Positions 1 to 9,623 of a DNA stretch of 64,000 bases are shown in pieces (position 1 is the first letter of the stretch; the number at the start of each line of letters is the position of its first letter). The DNA lies in contig CAZVNP010000003.1 in NCBI GenBank assembly GCA_964628285.1, positions 47,985 to 111,984 of the forward strand, given 5' to 3'. The notes under the pieces were generated by a model. The model saw only the letters and a program-made list of their open reading frames with translations. It ran no database searches and was not told the DNA's origin. A program made the translations under genes and the position numbers. This stretch comes from JAPLDP01 sp964628285 (lineage in GTDB: Bacteria; Bacteroidota; Bacteroidia; Bacteroidales; JAGONC01).

Positions 1-271
1 TGATCTCTTCATTCATCTTGGCTATCAGTTCTTCACTTTTGGAGATTTTGGCATTGATGATGGCCAGTTCATTCAGAGAGGAAGATTTGCTTTTCTTGGT
101 CTCCTCCAATAGACGGTTAGTATACTCTATGTCTTTCTCAATCTGCTTTTTCTGGCTCTGCAGTGAGGCTTTAACATCTTTTTGGGCATAAACAGGAAAT
201 ATACATAAGGTTCCTACCAGGACCTGACATAACAGTATCTTGATAAACCATATGACCGTATTTTTTATCAC
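1..271 (-). CDS. EnvC-like murein hydrolase activator, N-terminal part (cut by window edge)
   Basis: Only the first 90 codons are in the window. Reading from a GTG at 271, the product begins with a hydrophobic signal sequence (about residues 5-29, ending in a VYAQ-type cleavage site) and continues as a charged coiled coil rich in Gln, Lys and Glu (QKKQIEKDIEYTNRLLEE, then KISKSEELIAKMNEEI). This is the pattern of EnvC/NlpD-type proteins, which carry a periplasmic coiled coil ahead of a C-terminal M23 peptidase-like domain and activate septal amidases. The GTG overlaps the TGA of the DUF4292 gene (GTGA at 271-268), pointing to translational coupling; this overlap is why I chose that start. The M23 domain lies outside the window, so the family call is an inference from the N-terminus and from neighbours usually seen with it in Bacteroidota. 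Confidence 0.68.
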   Translation of the reverse strand, partial: MIKNTVIWFIKILLCQVLVGTLCIFPVYAQKDVKASLQSQKKQIEKDIEYTNRLLEETKKSKSSSLNELAIINAKISKSEELIAKMNEEI

Positions 272-1137
272 CTTGTATAATGTTGATACAGGATCCTTGT
301 GTACTTTTCAGGAATATTAAACGGAAATCCAACGGGTTGATCGATTGTGATCTTTGAATACCTTATTTTTAACCTGATTCTTCTTCCGTCCACTTCAATA
401 TTAAATGACAGGGATGAAGGAAATAACTGCCCATCAATATCCACATCCTCCGAATAGGAGGCTTCAAATTTCCTGTTTCCTTCCACCGATTCCCTGACCA
501 ACACCCTGGTGATTTTAAAATGGCTGGGATGGAGCCATATATCCTGAAAAGGTATGACGATCTCATTCTGGTTTTCTTTTAAATATTTTCTCAGTTTATG
601 CCTTTGGATAGTGGTCAGCTTATATTCCTGATTGTCAATTGACGCTCTGAATTTACTGTCTTCATAAAATGAGAAATCATTGCCGGTCACAAAAGCCTGC
701 AGCATATCAAAATCCAGGGTGTTATTGATCAGGCTGTCAATAAATTGAAAAGACCCTGAATAATAAACTGATTCGAGGCGGTTAAGATATTTTACGGAGT
801 CATTGGAGATCATCAGTCGCATCATTTCGATACCAAGTACCGGTGAGATGGATATCCATATGAGGCTGTCACGCCTTATCCTGATCTGTCCGTTAAAACT
901 GGTCTTTTTTCTATCTATGATATAATCGGCGGAATATTTGGCTGTCAACCAGTTGTAATTAAATTCATGATTTTTCAACTGCTGCCACAGGTACTCGGCA
1001 CCCTCTTCCTTAAGGGGCGCTTTTTCTATTTTTCGTGTCGTGGAACAAGAAACCAGGAAAAAGACAATGATAAGTATCCAGGCATAAGATCGAAAAAATA
1101 AAACAAGTTGAGATCTTTCTCCCTTATCTATCTGCAT
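268..1137 (-). CDS. DUF4292 family lipoprotein
   Basis: A 289-residue protein with a hydrophobic segment at about residues 17-31 ending in the lipobox LVSC, so it is probably an outer-membrane or periplasmic lipoprotein. The mature part has the beta-rich, LolA/LolB-like pattern of DUF4292: short amphipathic strands, SADYIIDRKKTSFNGQIRIR near the start, and a C-terminal strand series ending VGFPFNIPEKY. DUF4292 proteins are almost restricted to Bacteroidota; their molecular role is not established, though the fold resembles lipoprotein carriers. It lies between the TPR protein gene and the EnvC-like gene and overlaps the latter by 4 bases, so the three are likely one transcript. The family is clear, the function open. 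Confidence 0.82.
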   Translation of the reverse strand: MQIDKGERSQLVLFFRSYAWILIIVFFLVSCSTTRKIEKAPLKEEGAEYLWQQLKNHEFNYNWLTAKYSADYIIDRKKTSFNGQIRIRRDSLIWISISPVLGIEMMRLMISNDSVKYLNRLESVYYSGSFQFIDSLINNTLDFDMLQAFVTGNDFSFYEDSKFRASIDNQEYKLTTIQRHKLRKYLKENQNEIVIPFQDIWLHPSHFKITRVLVRESVEGNRKFEASYSEDVDIDGQLFPSSLSFNIEVDGRRIRLKIRYSKITIDQPVGFPFNIPEKYTRILYQHYTR

Positions 1138-1152
1138 AATGAAAGTGATCCT

Positions 1153-2895
1153 TTATTCGAAAAGTCTTCCTTCTTTAATTTTTTTATCAAGAAGATCGGA
1201 TGCCGGTCCGGACTTTTTGGCCTTTTCCCAGTATTCAAGTGCTCCGGCCTTGTCATCCAGTTTAAAGAGCACGTCGCCGTAATGTTCAAGAATCACGGCG
1301 CTGGAATTACCACCGTCATCAAGGGCTTTCCTGATCCACTTGGCGGCATCCCGATAATGGCCCATTTTATAAAGTACCCAGCCATAAGTATCTTCATTGG
1401 CCGAATTGGCGGTATCGATCTGTGTCGCCTTTCGGGCCATTTTTTCTGCCTTTTCGAGATGAACCCCCCTTAATGACAGATAATAGGCATAATTATTTAA
1501 AACGTAACTGTTATTTGAATCAAGGGACAGAGACTCTTCGTAAGCAGCATCGGAAGCACTGTTATCCTTAATTTGATTATTGGCATCCCCAAGATACGCA
1601 TAAAACTGAGCCAATAAGGGATCATTGTCAACAATGAAATCTTTACCCTGGTTTAAAACGATAATGGCCGTTTTATAGTTTTTAAGTTGAAGATTGGCCA
1701 CCCCGTTAAAGAAGTAACCGAGAGGCTGATAGGGAAAAAGACCGATCACGCGTTTGCTTTCCCTTTCCATGGCCTTGTAATCACTCAGTTGTGCTTCAAC
1801 CTGCAACAGTCCCTGCCACACGAGAAATTTACTGCTGTCTAATGCAATAACCTGATGGAAAGCATCCCGGGCCTCTTTGTAACGTTCATCGCGAACCAGA
1901 AAATCGGCATACATCGCGTACGCCTTAGGATCTTTGGGATGAGTGTCGACCACGATCTTCGAGAGAAGGGTTGCCTGATCCCTCAGGGTATCGTTATCTT
2001 CCGATGCCGAATAATAGGCCAGAAGGATTTGGATTTTAGTGTCTATATCGAGGTTGGGATTGGCAAAGCCCTGTTCCAGCTCCTTAAATGCCGCATTCGC
2101 ATCACCCTTCTTCCTGTAATAATCCGAGAGGGAAATATGAACATAGGGATCATTTGGAAATTTTTTTACAATCTCCTGATAAACCTCATAAGCTTTATCC
2201 GGCATGTTATTGGTCATATACAATTCTGCCAGGATAGAGTAATACCGGGAGTCATCCGGATCGGAAGTGATCAGCTTTTTAGCTTCCCCTACCGCATCAT
2301 CTATCTTGTTGAGATGTAAATATATCTTTTGCAACTGGAGCGAAATTTCTTCCGTGACCCCGATTTTTCCTTCTATGTAATGATATTCGTCAATGGCCTC
2401 TTTATAGTCCCCCGCCAGAACCTCATTCATAGCCAGCTGCAGACGGTAATCCAGATTATCGGGTTCCAGACGGATAAGCGTTTTAAAGATCTTCTCACTC
2501 TCATCAAAGCGATGAATACTTTTATATAGCTCGGCCAACTGAAGTTCATACCATTTATTATCGGGATCAATAGAGACTGCTTTTTTTGAGTTATTAATAG
2601 CACTTTGAACATCATTTTGCTGCACCGCAATATTTGCTAACTCATAATAAGCCGCATCATTTTCCGGTTCCCTGTCAGTGACCTGTTTAAATAATTTGGC
2701 GGCTGCATCCAGATTACCAAGTATTTCCTGCCGTTTGGCTTCAATAAACAAAGCTGTATTCTGTATTTGCTGCCGGATCATGGTGCTGTCCGGGGCTTTT
2801 TTTCTTAATGAGGCTTTCGTGGCCTTTTCCTGGGCAAAGCTTGTCACCACAGCACCCATGATGAGAACAAAAAATATCAACGATTTCACTTTCAT
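1153..2895 (-). CDS. Secreted tetratricopeptide-repeat protein
   Basis: I place the start at the ATG at 2895, giving 580 residues with a signal peptide (MKVKSLIFFVLIMGAVVTSFAQ). An upstream in-frame start at 2964 would add 23 polar residues in front of the signal sequence and overlap the dut gene, so it is unlikely. Nearly all of the mature protein is TPR helices of the usual 34-residue spacing, for example AAYYELANIAVQQNDVQSAI, PYVHISLSDYYRKKGDANAA and NTYGWVLYKMGHYRDAAKWI-like units. TPR arrays act as protein-protein scaffolds; the signal peptide puts this one in the periplasm or on the outer membrane inner face. Its position between dut and the DUF4292/EnvC genes is a common Bacteroidota arrangement and suggests an envelope-assembly role, which is inference. 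Confidence 0.85.
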   Translation of the reverse strand: MKVKSLIFFVLIMGAVVTSFAQEKATKASLRKKAPDSTMIRQQIQNTALFIEAKRQEILGNLDAAAKLFKQVTDREPENDAAYYELANIAVQQNDVQSAINNSKKAVSIDPDNKWYELQLAELYKSIHRFDESEKIFKTLIRLEPDNLDYRLQLAMNEVLAGDYKEAIDEYHYIEGKIGVTEEISLQLQKIYLHLNKIDDAVGEAKKLITSDPDDSRYYSILAELYMTNNMPDKAYEVYQEIVKKFPNDPYVHISLSDYYRKKGDANAAFKELEQGFANPNLDIDTKIQILLAYYSASEDNDTLRDQATLLSKIVVDTHPKDPKAYAMYADFLVRDERYKEARDAFHQVIALDSSKFLVWQGLLQVEAQLSDYKAMERESKRVIGLFPYQPLGYFFNGVANLQLKNYKTAIIVLNQGKDFIVDNDPLLAQFYAYLGDANNQIKDNSASDAAYEESLSLDSNNSYVLNNYAYYLSLRGVHLEKAEKMARKATQIDTANSANEDTYGWVLYKMGHYRDAAKWIRKALDDGGNSSAVILEHYGDVLFKLDDKAGALEYWEKAKKSGPASDLLDKKIKEGRLFE

Positions 2896-2914
2896 AATCA
2901 AACAGATAGTGTAA

Positions 2915-3349
2915 CTAAAACGTTCCTGTGTGGCCAAAACCTCCGGCTCCCCGCTGAGTTTCAATCAGATCATCCACCTCATCCCATTCTGCCCGCTCAT
3001 GTGATGAAATGATCATCTGCGCAATACGTTCACCGCTGTTAACAACAAAATTATCGGATGAAAGATTGATAAGAATGATCTTAATTTCTCCCCTGTAATC
3101 CGCATCAATGGTACCGGGAGTATTCAGGACAGTGATACCCCTGTTAATTGCCAGTCCGCTCCTGGGACGTATCTGAGCTTCAAAACCGACAGGCAGTTCA
3201 ATGTATAAACCCGTAGGGATGAGTGCCCTTTCCAATGGTTTCAGTACCATTGGTTCGTCCAGACTGGCCCTGATATCCATTCCGGCTGATCCGGCAGTTT
3301 CATAAGCAGGTAGTGGATTTTTTGAATGATTGACGATTCTTATGACCAT
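2915..3349 (-). CDS. dut: dUTP diphosphatase
   Basis: Hydrolyses dUTP to dUMP and pyrophosphate, limiting uracil incorporation into DNA and supplying the dTMP pathway; cytoplasmic homotrimer. At 144 residues it has normal length and all five trimeric dUTPase motifs: AGSAGMDIRA (motif 1), RPRSGLAI (motif 2, with the catalytic-site Ser/Gly loop), LNTPGTIDADYRGEIKI (motif 3, with the Asp that activates water), GERIAQMII (motif 4) and the C-terminal RGAGGFGHTG arm that closes over the nucleotide (motif 5). It lies between the flippase gene (gap 47 bases) and the TPR gene (gap 19 bases), all in the same direction. Confidence 0.97.
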   Translation of the reverse strand: MVIRIVNHSKNPLPAYETAGSAGMDIRASLDEPMVLKPLERALIPTGLYIELPVGFEAQIRPRSGLAINRGITVLNTPGTIDADYRGEIKIILINLSSDNFVVNSGERIAQMIISSHERAEWDEVDDLIETQRGAGGFGHTGTF

Positions 3350-3396
3350 GTGCTTCAGTTTAAAAGCATTAAAAGTACGATAAATTTTACCCGCGG

Positions 3397-4890
3397 CTAA
3401 GTATAGACCTTAACAAACTTAGATTTCTCAATACGGTATACGGTAATAACGAATGCCAACAGGAATACCGTATTGAAAGCCAAATGGTAAATCTTATGGT
3501 CAATTTTGATGAGGGTGCTGCCAAAAAATAGGATCATGGCAAAGACCATGTAACCAATGATACTTTTAATATCGTATCCAATGGGGTAATATTTCATACC
3601 AAGGAGAAAACAGATCACCATCATAACAAAGTAACAGATAAATGTTGCCCAGGCGGCACCTACATATCCGAGTACCGGAACCAGCAACACATTCAGCACA
3701 ATGGTGATGATGGCTCCCATCACAGCGATGTAAGCTCCGAAACGTGTCTTGTTGGTTAATTTATACCACACCGAGAGATTATAAAACATCCCCAGGAACA
3801 TATTGGCCAACAGGACGACGGGTGCGATCTTTAATCCCGACCAATATTCAGAGCCTATATAATATTTCACAACATCAATGTACAACATGACCCCCAGGAA
3901 TATAACCAGACAACAAATCACAAAATATTTCATCACATCTGCGTAAACCTGCTGAGGATTATCCTTTTTATATTGAGCAAAGAAAAAAGGTTCGGCAGCA
4001 TACCTGAACATCTGCACGAAAAGGGTCATCAGGGCTGCCAGCTTATAATTGGCACCATATATTCCCACCTGAGACATGGCATAATGATTCGGGTCAATAG
4101 TTCCGGGAGGGATCTTAACCAGATATTTCAGCATGATTTTATCGGCCACTTCATTGACCATTCCCGCCAAACCCACAATTAACAATGGAAAAGCATACTC
4201 CAGCAGCCTTTTTAATATGGAAAGGTCAAAAATGATTTTTATTTTGAATATTTCGGGAAATAATAATAATAAGGTCACGCCACTGGCTATCAAATTCGAA
4301 ATGAAAGCATACCCTACGCCGATTTCAGGTGAATATATAAACCTGATAACCGAATGCGGATCATTCATCAGGACACGGGGACAAATCAATAAAAAGAAAA
4401 AATTCAAAAAAATATTGACGACCACATTGATTATCTTGATCATGGAAAACCGTTTGGCTTGGTTCTGCTGACGTAATCGTGCAAAAGGAATGGCGGTGAA
4501 AGCATCAATGCCGACAATGAAAGTGAAATAAATGATGTATTCTTTATGCGCAGAATAACCAATTAAGTTGGCCAGGGGTTGGGCAAAAAACAAAACCACA
4601 ACCAGAAAAAAAGAGGTGGTCAGCAACAATGAAAACAAAGATGTGCTGTAAACTCTTCGGGGACTATCTTCACTGGAGGCGTAACGAAAATAAGCTGTTT
4701 CCATGCCGTAAGTCAACAGAACCATCAGAAAAGCCACATAGGCATATAGCTCTGTAATGACACCGTATTCTCCTTTTTCAAAAATACGGGTATAAAAGGG
4801 GGTCAGTAGTAAAAAATTAAGCAACCTGGGAACGATGGTCCCGGTGCCGTAAATCAATGTCTGACCGGCTAATTGTTTTAGAGGATTCAA
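3397..4890 (-). CDS. Polysaccharide flippase / oligosaccharide transporter (Wzx-MVF type)
   Basis: A 497-residue polytopic membrane protein with roughly 14 hydrophobic segments and the N-terminal pattern LAGQTLIYGTGTIVPRLLNFLLLPFY-like, typical of the MATE/MVF superfamily polysaccharide exporters (Wzx, RfbX). Such proteins flip lipid-linked sugar repeat units across the inner membrane. There is no glycosyltransferase directly next to it; it sits in a housekeeping train between dut and the large sensor kinase, an arrangement seen for a conserved Bacteroidota flippase that is separate from the strain-specific capsule clusters. The substrate cannot be read from sequence. The polysaccharide region at 52523-63603 lacks a Wzx of its own, so this gene could serve it, but that is speculation. 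Confidence 0.85.
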   Translation of the reverse strand: MNPLKQLAGQTLIYGTGTIVPRLLNFLLLTPFYTRIFEKGEYGVITELYAYVAFLMVLLTYGMETAYFRYASSEDSPRRVYSTSLFSLLLTTSFFLVVVLFFAQPLANLIGYSAHKEYIIYFTFIVGIDAFTAIPFARLRQQNQAKRFSMIKIINVVVNIFLNFFFLLICPRVLMNDPHSVIRFIYSPEIGVGYAFISNLIASGVTLLLLFPEIFKIKIIFDLSILKRLLEYAFPLLIVGLAGMVNEVADKIMLKYLVKIPPGTIDPNHYAMSQVGIYGANYKLAALMTLFVQMFRYAAEPFFFAQYKKDNPQQVYADVMKYFVICCLVIFLGVMLYIDVVKYYIGSEYWSGLKIAPVVLLANMFLGMFYNLSVWYKLTNKTRFGAYIAVMGAIITIVLNVLLVPVLGYVGAAWATFICYFVMMVICFLLGMKYYPIGYDIKSIIGYMVFAMILFFGSTLIKIDHKIYHLAFNTVFLLAFVITVYRIEKSKFVKVYT

Positions 4891-4933
4891 GGATGGATGA
4901 GTATATCAGAACAACACAAAAATATCAATTTTA

Positions 4934-7900
4934 TTATTCCTTGTAAGAAGGCAGCTCGATAATAAATGTTGTTCCCACACCTTCCTCCGATTCAAAGCGG
5001 ATCCGGCCGCCTGAGTTTTCAATGATATTTTTGACAATCGCCAGGCCAAGACCCATCCCTCCTGATTTTGTAGTGAAACTGGGTGTAAATATCTTGCTGA
5101 TCTGATCCCTCGCTATTCCGGCTCCGTTATCTTTTACATAAATTATAAAGTTATTATCCTTCATTGAGGCCACGATTTCAATTTTTCCCTTTTCAGGATC
5201 CTTAATGGCTTGAACCGAATTCTTGATTAAATTGTTAAAGACCCTCAGGAGTTGTTTTCTGTCGGCATAAACAAAACTTCTATTCTTAATGGATTCATCG
5301 GTGCGGAAGTCTATCGGCAAAATATCCTTATACAACTCTATCGCATCGTTGATGATGGAAGTCAGTTCAACCTTTTCAAAGTCCGTTTGAGGCATTTTGG
5401 CAAAATCGGAAAATTCAGTAGCTATGGCCGATAAATTATCGATTTGTTGAATAAGGGTCTGTGAAAAACGTTTAAGTCGCTGATCCCAGTCAGAGGCCTT
5501 TTCATCCCATGCTTTCTGCAGATATTGAATATTAAGTTTCATGGGAGTCAAAGGATTCTTGATCTCATGAGCAACCTGTTTGGCCATTTCACGCCAGGCA
5601 CTTTCACGCTCCGACCTGGCCAGTAATTCAGCACTCGCTGCCAGCTCATCAATCATCCGGTTATATTCTTCAACCAACTGACCGATTTCATCCTTTCTGC
5701 CCCACTGGATTTTCTCATTCCCTTTGCCTAAACTGAGCCGGCCAATCTTTTCCCTTATCACTTTCAAGGGCAACGTCATGTAATTGGAAATAAATAAGGC
5801 CGTGAAGATGGCTATCATAGCCAATATGATGTAAATATTTGTATAAGCGATTAAAAATCTTGAAACTTCCTGTTTGAGTTCACTCTGCCTGGCAAAATAT
5901 GGCAAATTCAAGTAGGCGATCAATTTATTTTGATTGTTACGGAATGGCATATAGGCAGATAAAAAATTATACCTGCCAATGTATTCGTTGTGAATATAGG
6001 AAGTCTTCTGATCCACAGCCAGGATCTCAAAAGCTTGTGAATTCATTCTGCCGGAGAGAAGACCTTCCTTGAAAATCTCGGGACGTGAGGATGCCAGCAA
6101 CCTTCCTTCCGGATCGTATAAATTGATATCGGAAAAATAAATAACTGAAAATTTTGACAGCAGCGAAGCAAGATAATCATTAGCATCATTGTCCAGTGAA
6201 GACTCACCCGAAAGCTTATGTTCCAGCTCAATGAGCACGGAATGGGTTTTCTCACTCAGGATATCACGGTTCTTTTTTTCATTAAGGTTGATGATATATA
6301 GCAACGAGGTGACACCAAAAAGAATGAATGATGCGATGATCAGTGACATAATCGCTGTCTGAAGGCTGGTCTTGAAGGTGAATTTACTCCTGTCAGACCT
6401 CGCTCTGGGATTTATAAAGAAAAGAAAAACAACTATATAGATCCCGAAAAACACCAACAGATAGGAGAATGGTGCAATAATATCCAGAAACATAGGATTC
6501 TCAATGCTGACGATGAAAAGGGTGTCATTATTGACTTTATAAGCTAAATGATTATAACCGTTATCATTAAAAAATCCGAAACCGTTCTTTAATTGAATGG
6601 TTTTCGGAGCGACAATGGAATATAAATATTTACCCACGCTCCGTATTAACTCCCCATTCTTATAAATGGCAAATGAGTAATTCGACAGGTCGGTGAAAAT
6701 ATAAGCCTTCTTATCCATTAATAACTCCGGATAACCCAGCGCCTTTGGAACATATTTGGAATTCAGCTCTACGTAAATGTCAACCGGGAAGGTCGGATTC
6801 TTTCGGTTTAGCCCCATGGTAATCACGCCCAGGTAATTGATGTCATTTGATCCTTCGTTAAGATAATAAAGATCTGGGTTGTCGGTTTTTTCACCATACA
6901 TGGTGATCAGATGGTCAAAATAGTCATGACAGCCGACAATGATATTATCAGGCTGGATCTGCAGATTTCGTCCTTTGTTGCAAAGAGTGACCTGGATATT
7001 ATAACCCGGCCTGTAATCCTTGAAATAGGTCTGAACGATATAATCCGTTACCTTATCCTCCAGAGCCGGATCCATCAGGGCAGGAACAAGATCGTTCAAT
7101 AATGCTGAATCGGCCATAATGGATCGATGAATGTTCGTAAACTGATATTCCGCCATTTTATCCCGGTTGATCGATAATTTTATAGCCATCAGTTCACGTT
7201 GCTCCCGTTCCTTGTTATCATTCAGCCTGTGAAGAAAATAGGTCATGATAGCTGAAAACAGAAATAAAAAGAAAATGATGCTGTAAAACGACCGGATAGG
7301 AATCTTCCTCTTATAATGAAACCTGAATGACATGAACACGATGAGAAGAAAGATCATAAAAGCAACGTCGCAATGCCGAGTGATGAGATAACAGATAAGA
7401 CCATATGCTAATAACGCAGTAAGCATCAGAAAGCTGAAGACAGCTATTTTTTCTGTATAGAGGTGGATGAACTCGGTCAGCCTGTATGCAATCATCAGAT
7501 AAGCCAGGAGAAGTGTGGCAATAACCATCAATCCAAGGAAGCTCCATAATGAGAAGCTTAGTATATTATTGAGATTTAATGAGAAGCTTGAATCAAGAAC
7601 CAATCCTTTGCATACGATCATGACAATTTGAAATAACAGGCTAATGGCCAGGAATAATGCGAAGGATATGATATAACGAATAAATTTTCCAGTCTTGCGT
7701 TTGATGGCACCAATTCTTAAAAAAGCATAAATAAAATATGCAATGATCAGAAAAATAAATGCATTGACGATCAAATCACCAAATGAGGGTAACAACACCG
7801 ATGAACCATAATATTGGGGACTGAAGAGTTCGGAATGATATAACGACCGTGGTAATCTGAAATAAAAAAGCAGAGCCCTCAGAATGACTACATCAGCTAT

Positions 7901-8641
7901 GAATAACACCATCAGCAAAACCCGAGAACGAATGATGCTCTCTATTTTCAGATATAATTGAAAAAGAAGTACAATAAAAAACAATAAGGAGGCCAGATAG
8001 AAAATAAAGAGCAGAAAAACCTGGTCATTGTTTAAAGGCATCGTATCATTCAACCCAAGTGAGAACAGAAAAGCACCGTCACTTGAATAAATATTGTATA
8101 CCCCCTTCTTATCAGCTATCTGAACATCATTGCCTATCCTGAAATTCCGCTGAAATCCGTTGACAAGGTAGTCGTTCTGGTAAGGATAGTTAGCCTTGAT
8201 CAAGAGAAATCCCAGCACAGTGACCTGCTTCGTTTTATGAATCATCAGTTCATAATAGCCATGCCCCATTTCGATAAAATGGAGACCGGATGCGACCACC
8301 GTATTGATTGAATCAATAGTGACTGCATTCCTTGTCCAATATCTAAGCGTGTCGTTTTCAAATAATAAAATAACAAAGCCCTGTTTCCGGCAGATCTTTC
8401 TCAGATTTGTTTTTTGACCGTATATGGTATTATCTCCATTTATATATTCTGTAGATAATTTGGTGATCAAATTATTTAATGCGACTTCTTTTTTTAAAAG
8501 GGTCTTTTTAAAATCATTATAAACAATGGAAGGCCGGTTTCTCTCAACAAAATATAAATTGAGCCCTACGGCTGCCAGTAAAAAAAACAGGGTATAAAAA
8601 AGTATGAGATGAGTTTTGGATTTTATGTTATTGAAAATCAT
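4934..8641 (-). CDS. Very large membrane sensor histidine kinase (NtrY-like)
   Basis: A 1235-residue kinase. Order: one N-terminal membrane segment (about 10-30), an extracytoplasmic domain, a polytopic block of some seven to eight segments (about 205-480), a second extracytoplasmic domain, two segments near 720 and 765, a third sensor domain, a segment near 930-950, HAMP (about 955-1010), the dimerisation/phosphoacceptor domain with VAHEIKNPLTPMKLN (His about 1025), and the ATPase domain with N-box NNLIKNSVQA, G1 DNGAGI and G2 GGMGLGLAI. The kinase core is most like NtrY. Kinases of this family autophosphorylate on His and pass phosphate to a response regulator, but no regulator is adjacent, so the partner is elsewhere. 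The length, about twice that of ordinary hybrid-free kinases, comes entirely from the sensory part. The signal is unknown. Confidence 0.9.
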   Translation of the reverse strand: MIFNNIKSKTHLILFYTLFFLLAAVGLNLYFVERNRPSIVYNDFKKTLLKKEVALNNLITKLSTEYINGDNTIYGQKTNLRKICRKQGFVILLFENDTLRYWTRNAVTIDSINTVVASGLHFIEMGHGYYELMIHKTKQVTVLGFLLIKANYPYQNDYLVNGFQRNFRIGNDVQIADKKGVYNIYSSDGAFLFSLGLNDTMPLNNDQVFLLFIFYLASLLFFIVLLFQLYLKIESIIRSRVLLMVLFIADVVILRALLFYFRLPRSLYHSELFSPQYYGSSVLLPSFGDLIVNAFIFLIIAYFIYAFLRIGAIKRKTGKFIRYIISFALFLAISLLFQIVMIVCKGLVLDSSFSLNLNNILSFSLWSFLGLMVIATLLLAYLMIAYRLTEFIHLYTEKIAVFSFLMLTALLAYGLICYLITRHCDVAFMIFLLIVFMSFRFHYKRKIPIRSFYSIIFFLFLFSAIMTYFLHRLNDNKEREQRELMAIKLSINRDKMAEYQFTNIHRSIMADSALLNDLVPALMDPALEDKVTDYIVQTYFKDYRPGYNIQVTLCNKGRNLQIQPDNIIVGCHDYFDHLITMYGEKTDNPDLYYLNEGSNDINYLGVITMGLNRKNPTFPVDIYVELNSKYVPKALGYPELLMDKKAYIFTDLSNYSFAIYKNGELIRSVGKYLYSIVAPKTIQLKNGFGFFNDNGYNHLAYKVNNDTLFIVSIENPMFLDIIAPFSYLLVFFGIYIVVFLFFINPRARSDRSKFTFKTSLQTAIMSLIIASFILFGVTSLLYIINLNEKKNRDILSEKTHSVLIELEHKLSGESSLDNDANDYLASLLSKFSVIYFSDINLYDPEGRLLASSRPEIFKEGLLSGRMNSQAFEILAVDQKTSYIHNEYIGRYNFLSAYMPFRNNQNKLIAYLNLPYFARQSELKQEVSRFLIAYTNIYIILAMIAIFTALFISNYMTLPLKVIREKIGRLSLGKGNEKIQWGRKDEIGQLVEEYNRMIDELAASAELLARSERESAWREMAKQVAHEIKNPLTPMKLNIQYLQKAWDEKASDWDQRLKRFSQTLIQQIDNLSAIATEFSDFAKMPQTDFEKVELTSIINDAIELYKDILPIDFRTDESIKNRSFVYADRKQLLRVFNNLIKNSVQAIKDPEKGKIEIVASMKDNNFIIYVKDNGAGIARDQISKIFTPSFTTKSGGMGLGLAIVKNIIENSGGRIRFESEEGVGTTFIIELPSYKE

Positions 8642-8706
8642 TTATTTAATCGGCATTTAATTGAAACCGGTGCTGCCGGGGTGTCAGTTGAATCAGGTAT
8701 TTAAAA

Positions 8707-9597
8707 TTACTTATTATTTTTTTTCACAATGTATATCAGACTGGAATATTCACGGTCACCAAACCAGGCATGCACATTTGATTGCGCTCCATGCAACAAA
8801 CCTTTGAGGAAACTTGATTCTCCGGTTTTGTATTTTTCGCTCAAAATACATATATAGTACGTATCCAGACACATGGGTAAGACCGTATGGACGGTAAAAC
8901 CATTTTGATTTAAGAGCCAGTTCATTGTTTTTCGGGTAAAATGATAAAGATGCCGTGGGACATCATAAGCAGCCCAAAAGGCTCCGTAAGATTTGGCATC
9001 AAAACTATTGACATTTGGAACGGCAATGATAAGATATCCATCATCTTTCAATATTCTGTTGATTTGCTGAAGTCGGGTGTCTAAGTCTTTGACATGTTCC
9101 AGAACATGCCATAAAGTGACGACATCAAAAGAAGCCGTATTAAATTGCGCTATAGCAAATTTGTCTTTGACATCAAGGCCATAAGATGACAAGGCGAAAG
9201 CTCTTGCCCTGTCATTCGGTTCAATTCCGGCTGTTTCCCATTGATGTAACTTGAAATAATTTAACAGTTCACCTGTACCACAACCAATATCCAGGATGCT
9301 TCGACCGGTCTTCAGCCGGGCGATCAGGTTGAATTTCCATACCAACCGATACGAACGGGCAAAGAGATAAATTTTATTAATTAAACCCTTTTTTATTCCT
9401 GAATGTGAAATGTAGTTTTCAGATATGTAATAATCTGACAGGTGGTTTTCAGCAGGTCTTGGGTTTGTGAAGAGGAAGCCGCAATGCTGACATTGATCAA
9501 TTTTAAACTGTTCATGGCTCAAAAAATGATCCTCCACCGGAAGAAACACCTCAAAGTGGTCATATTTACATAACGGACAGAATGTCAGCTCTTCCAT
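8707..9597 (-). CDS. Class I SAM-dependent methyltransferase with N-terminal zinc-binding motif
   Basis: 296 residues. The N-terminus carries two Cys pairs, CPLC (about 7-10) and CQHC (about 36-39), which look like a zinc ribbon of the kind found in Methyltransf_13/23-type sugar or lipid methyltransferases. The Rossmann domain follows with the SAM-binding motif LDIGCGTGELLNYF (about 98-111), an acidic loop (GIEPNDRA) and the post-II motif FDVVTLWHVLEHVKD. The fold and cofactor are certain; the acceptor is not. The gene is immediately downstream of mnmG, separated by a 26-base gap that contains a parS site. Confidence 0.85.
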   Translation of the reverse strand: MEELTFCPLCKYDHFEVFLPVEDHFLSHEQFKIDQCQHCGFLFTNPRPAENHLSDYYISENYISHSGIKKGLINKIYLFARSYRLVWKFNLIARLKTGRSILDIGCGTGELLNYFKLHQWETAGIEPNDRARAFALSSYGLDVKDKFAIAQFNTASFDVVTLWHVLEHVKDLDTRLQQINRILKDDGYLIIAVPNVNSFDAKSYGAFWAAYDVPRHLYHFTRKTMNWLLNQNGFTVHTVLPMCLDTYYICILSEKYKTGESSFLKGLLHGAQSNVHAWFGDREYSSLIYIVKKNNK

Positions 9598-9603
9598 AAC
9601 GGC

Positions 9604-9619
9604 TGTTTCACGTGAAACC
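9604..9619. promoter_or_regulatory. parS site (ParB binding), downstream side of mnmG
   Basis: TGTTTCACGTGAAACC matches the bacterial parS consensus TGTTTCACGTGAAACA at 15 of 16 positions; the inner 14 bases are a perfect palindrome. It lies in the 26-base gap between mnmG and the methyltransferase gene. parS is the nucleation site for ParB spreading in chromosome segregation and is usually found near the replication origin. No parA or parB gene is in the window. Confidence 0.87.
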
Positions 9620-9623
9620 CAAA

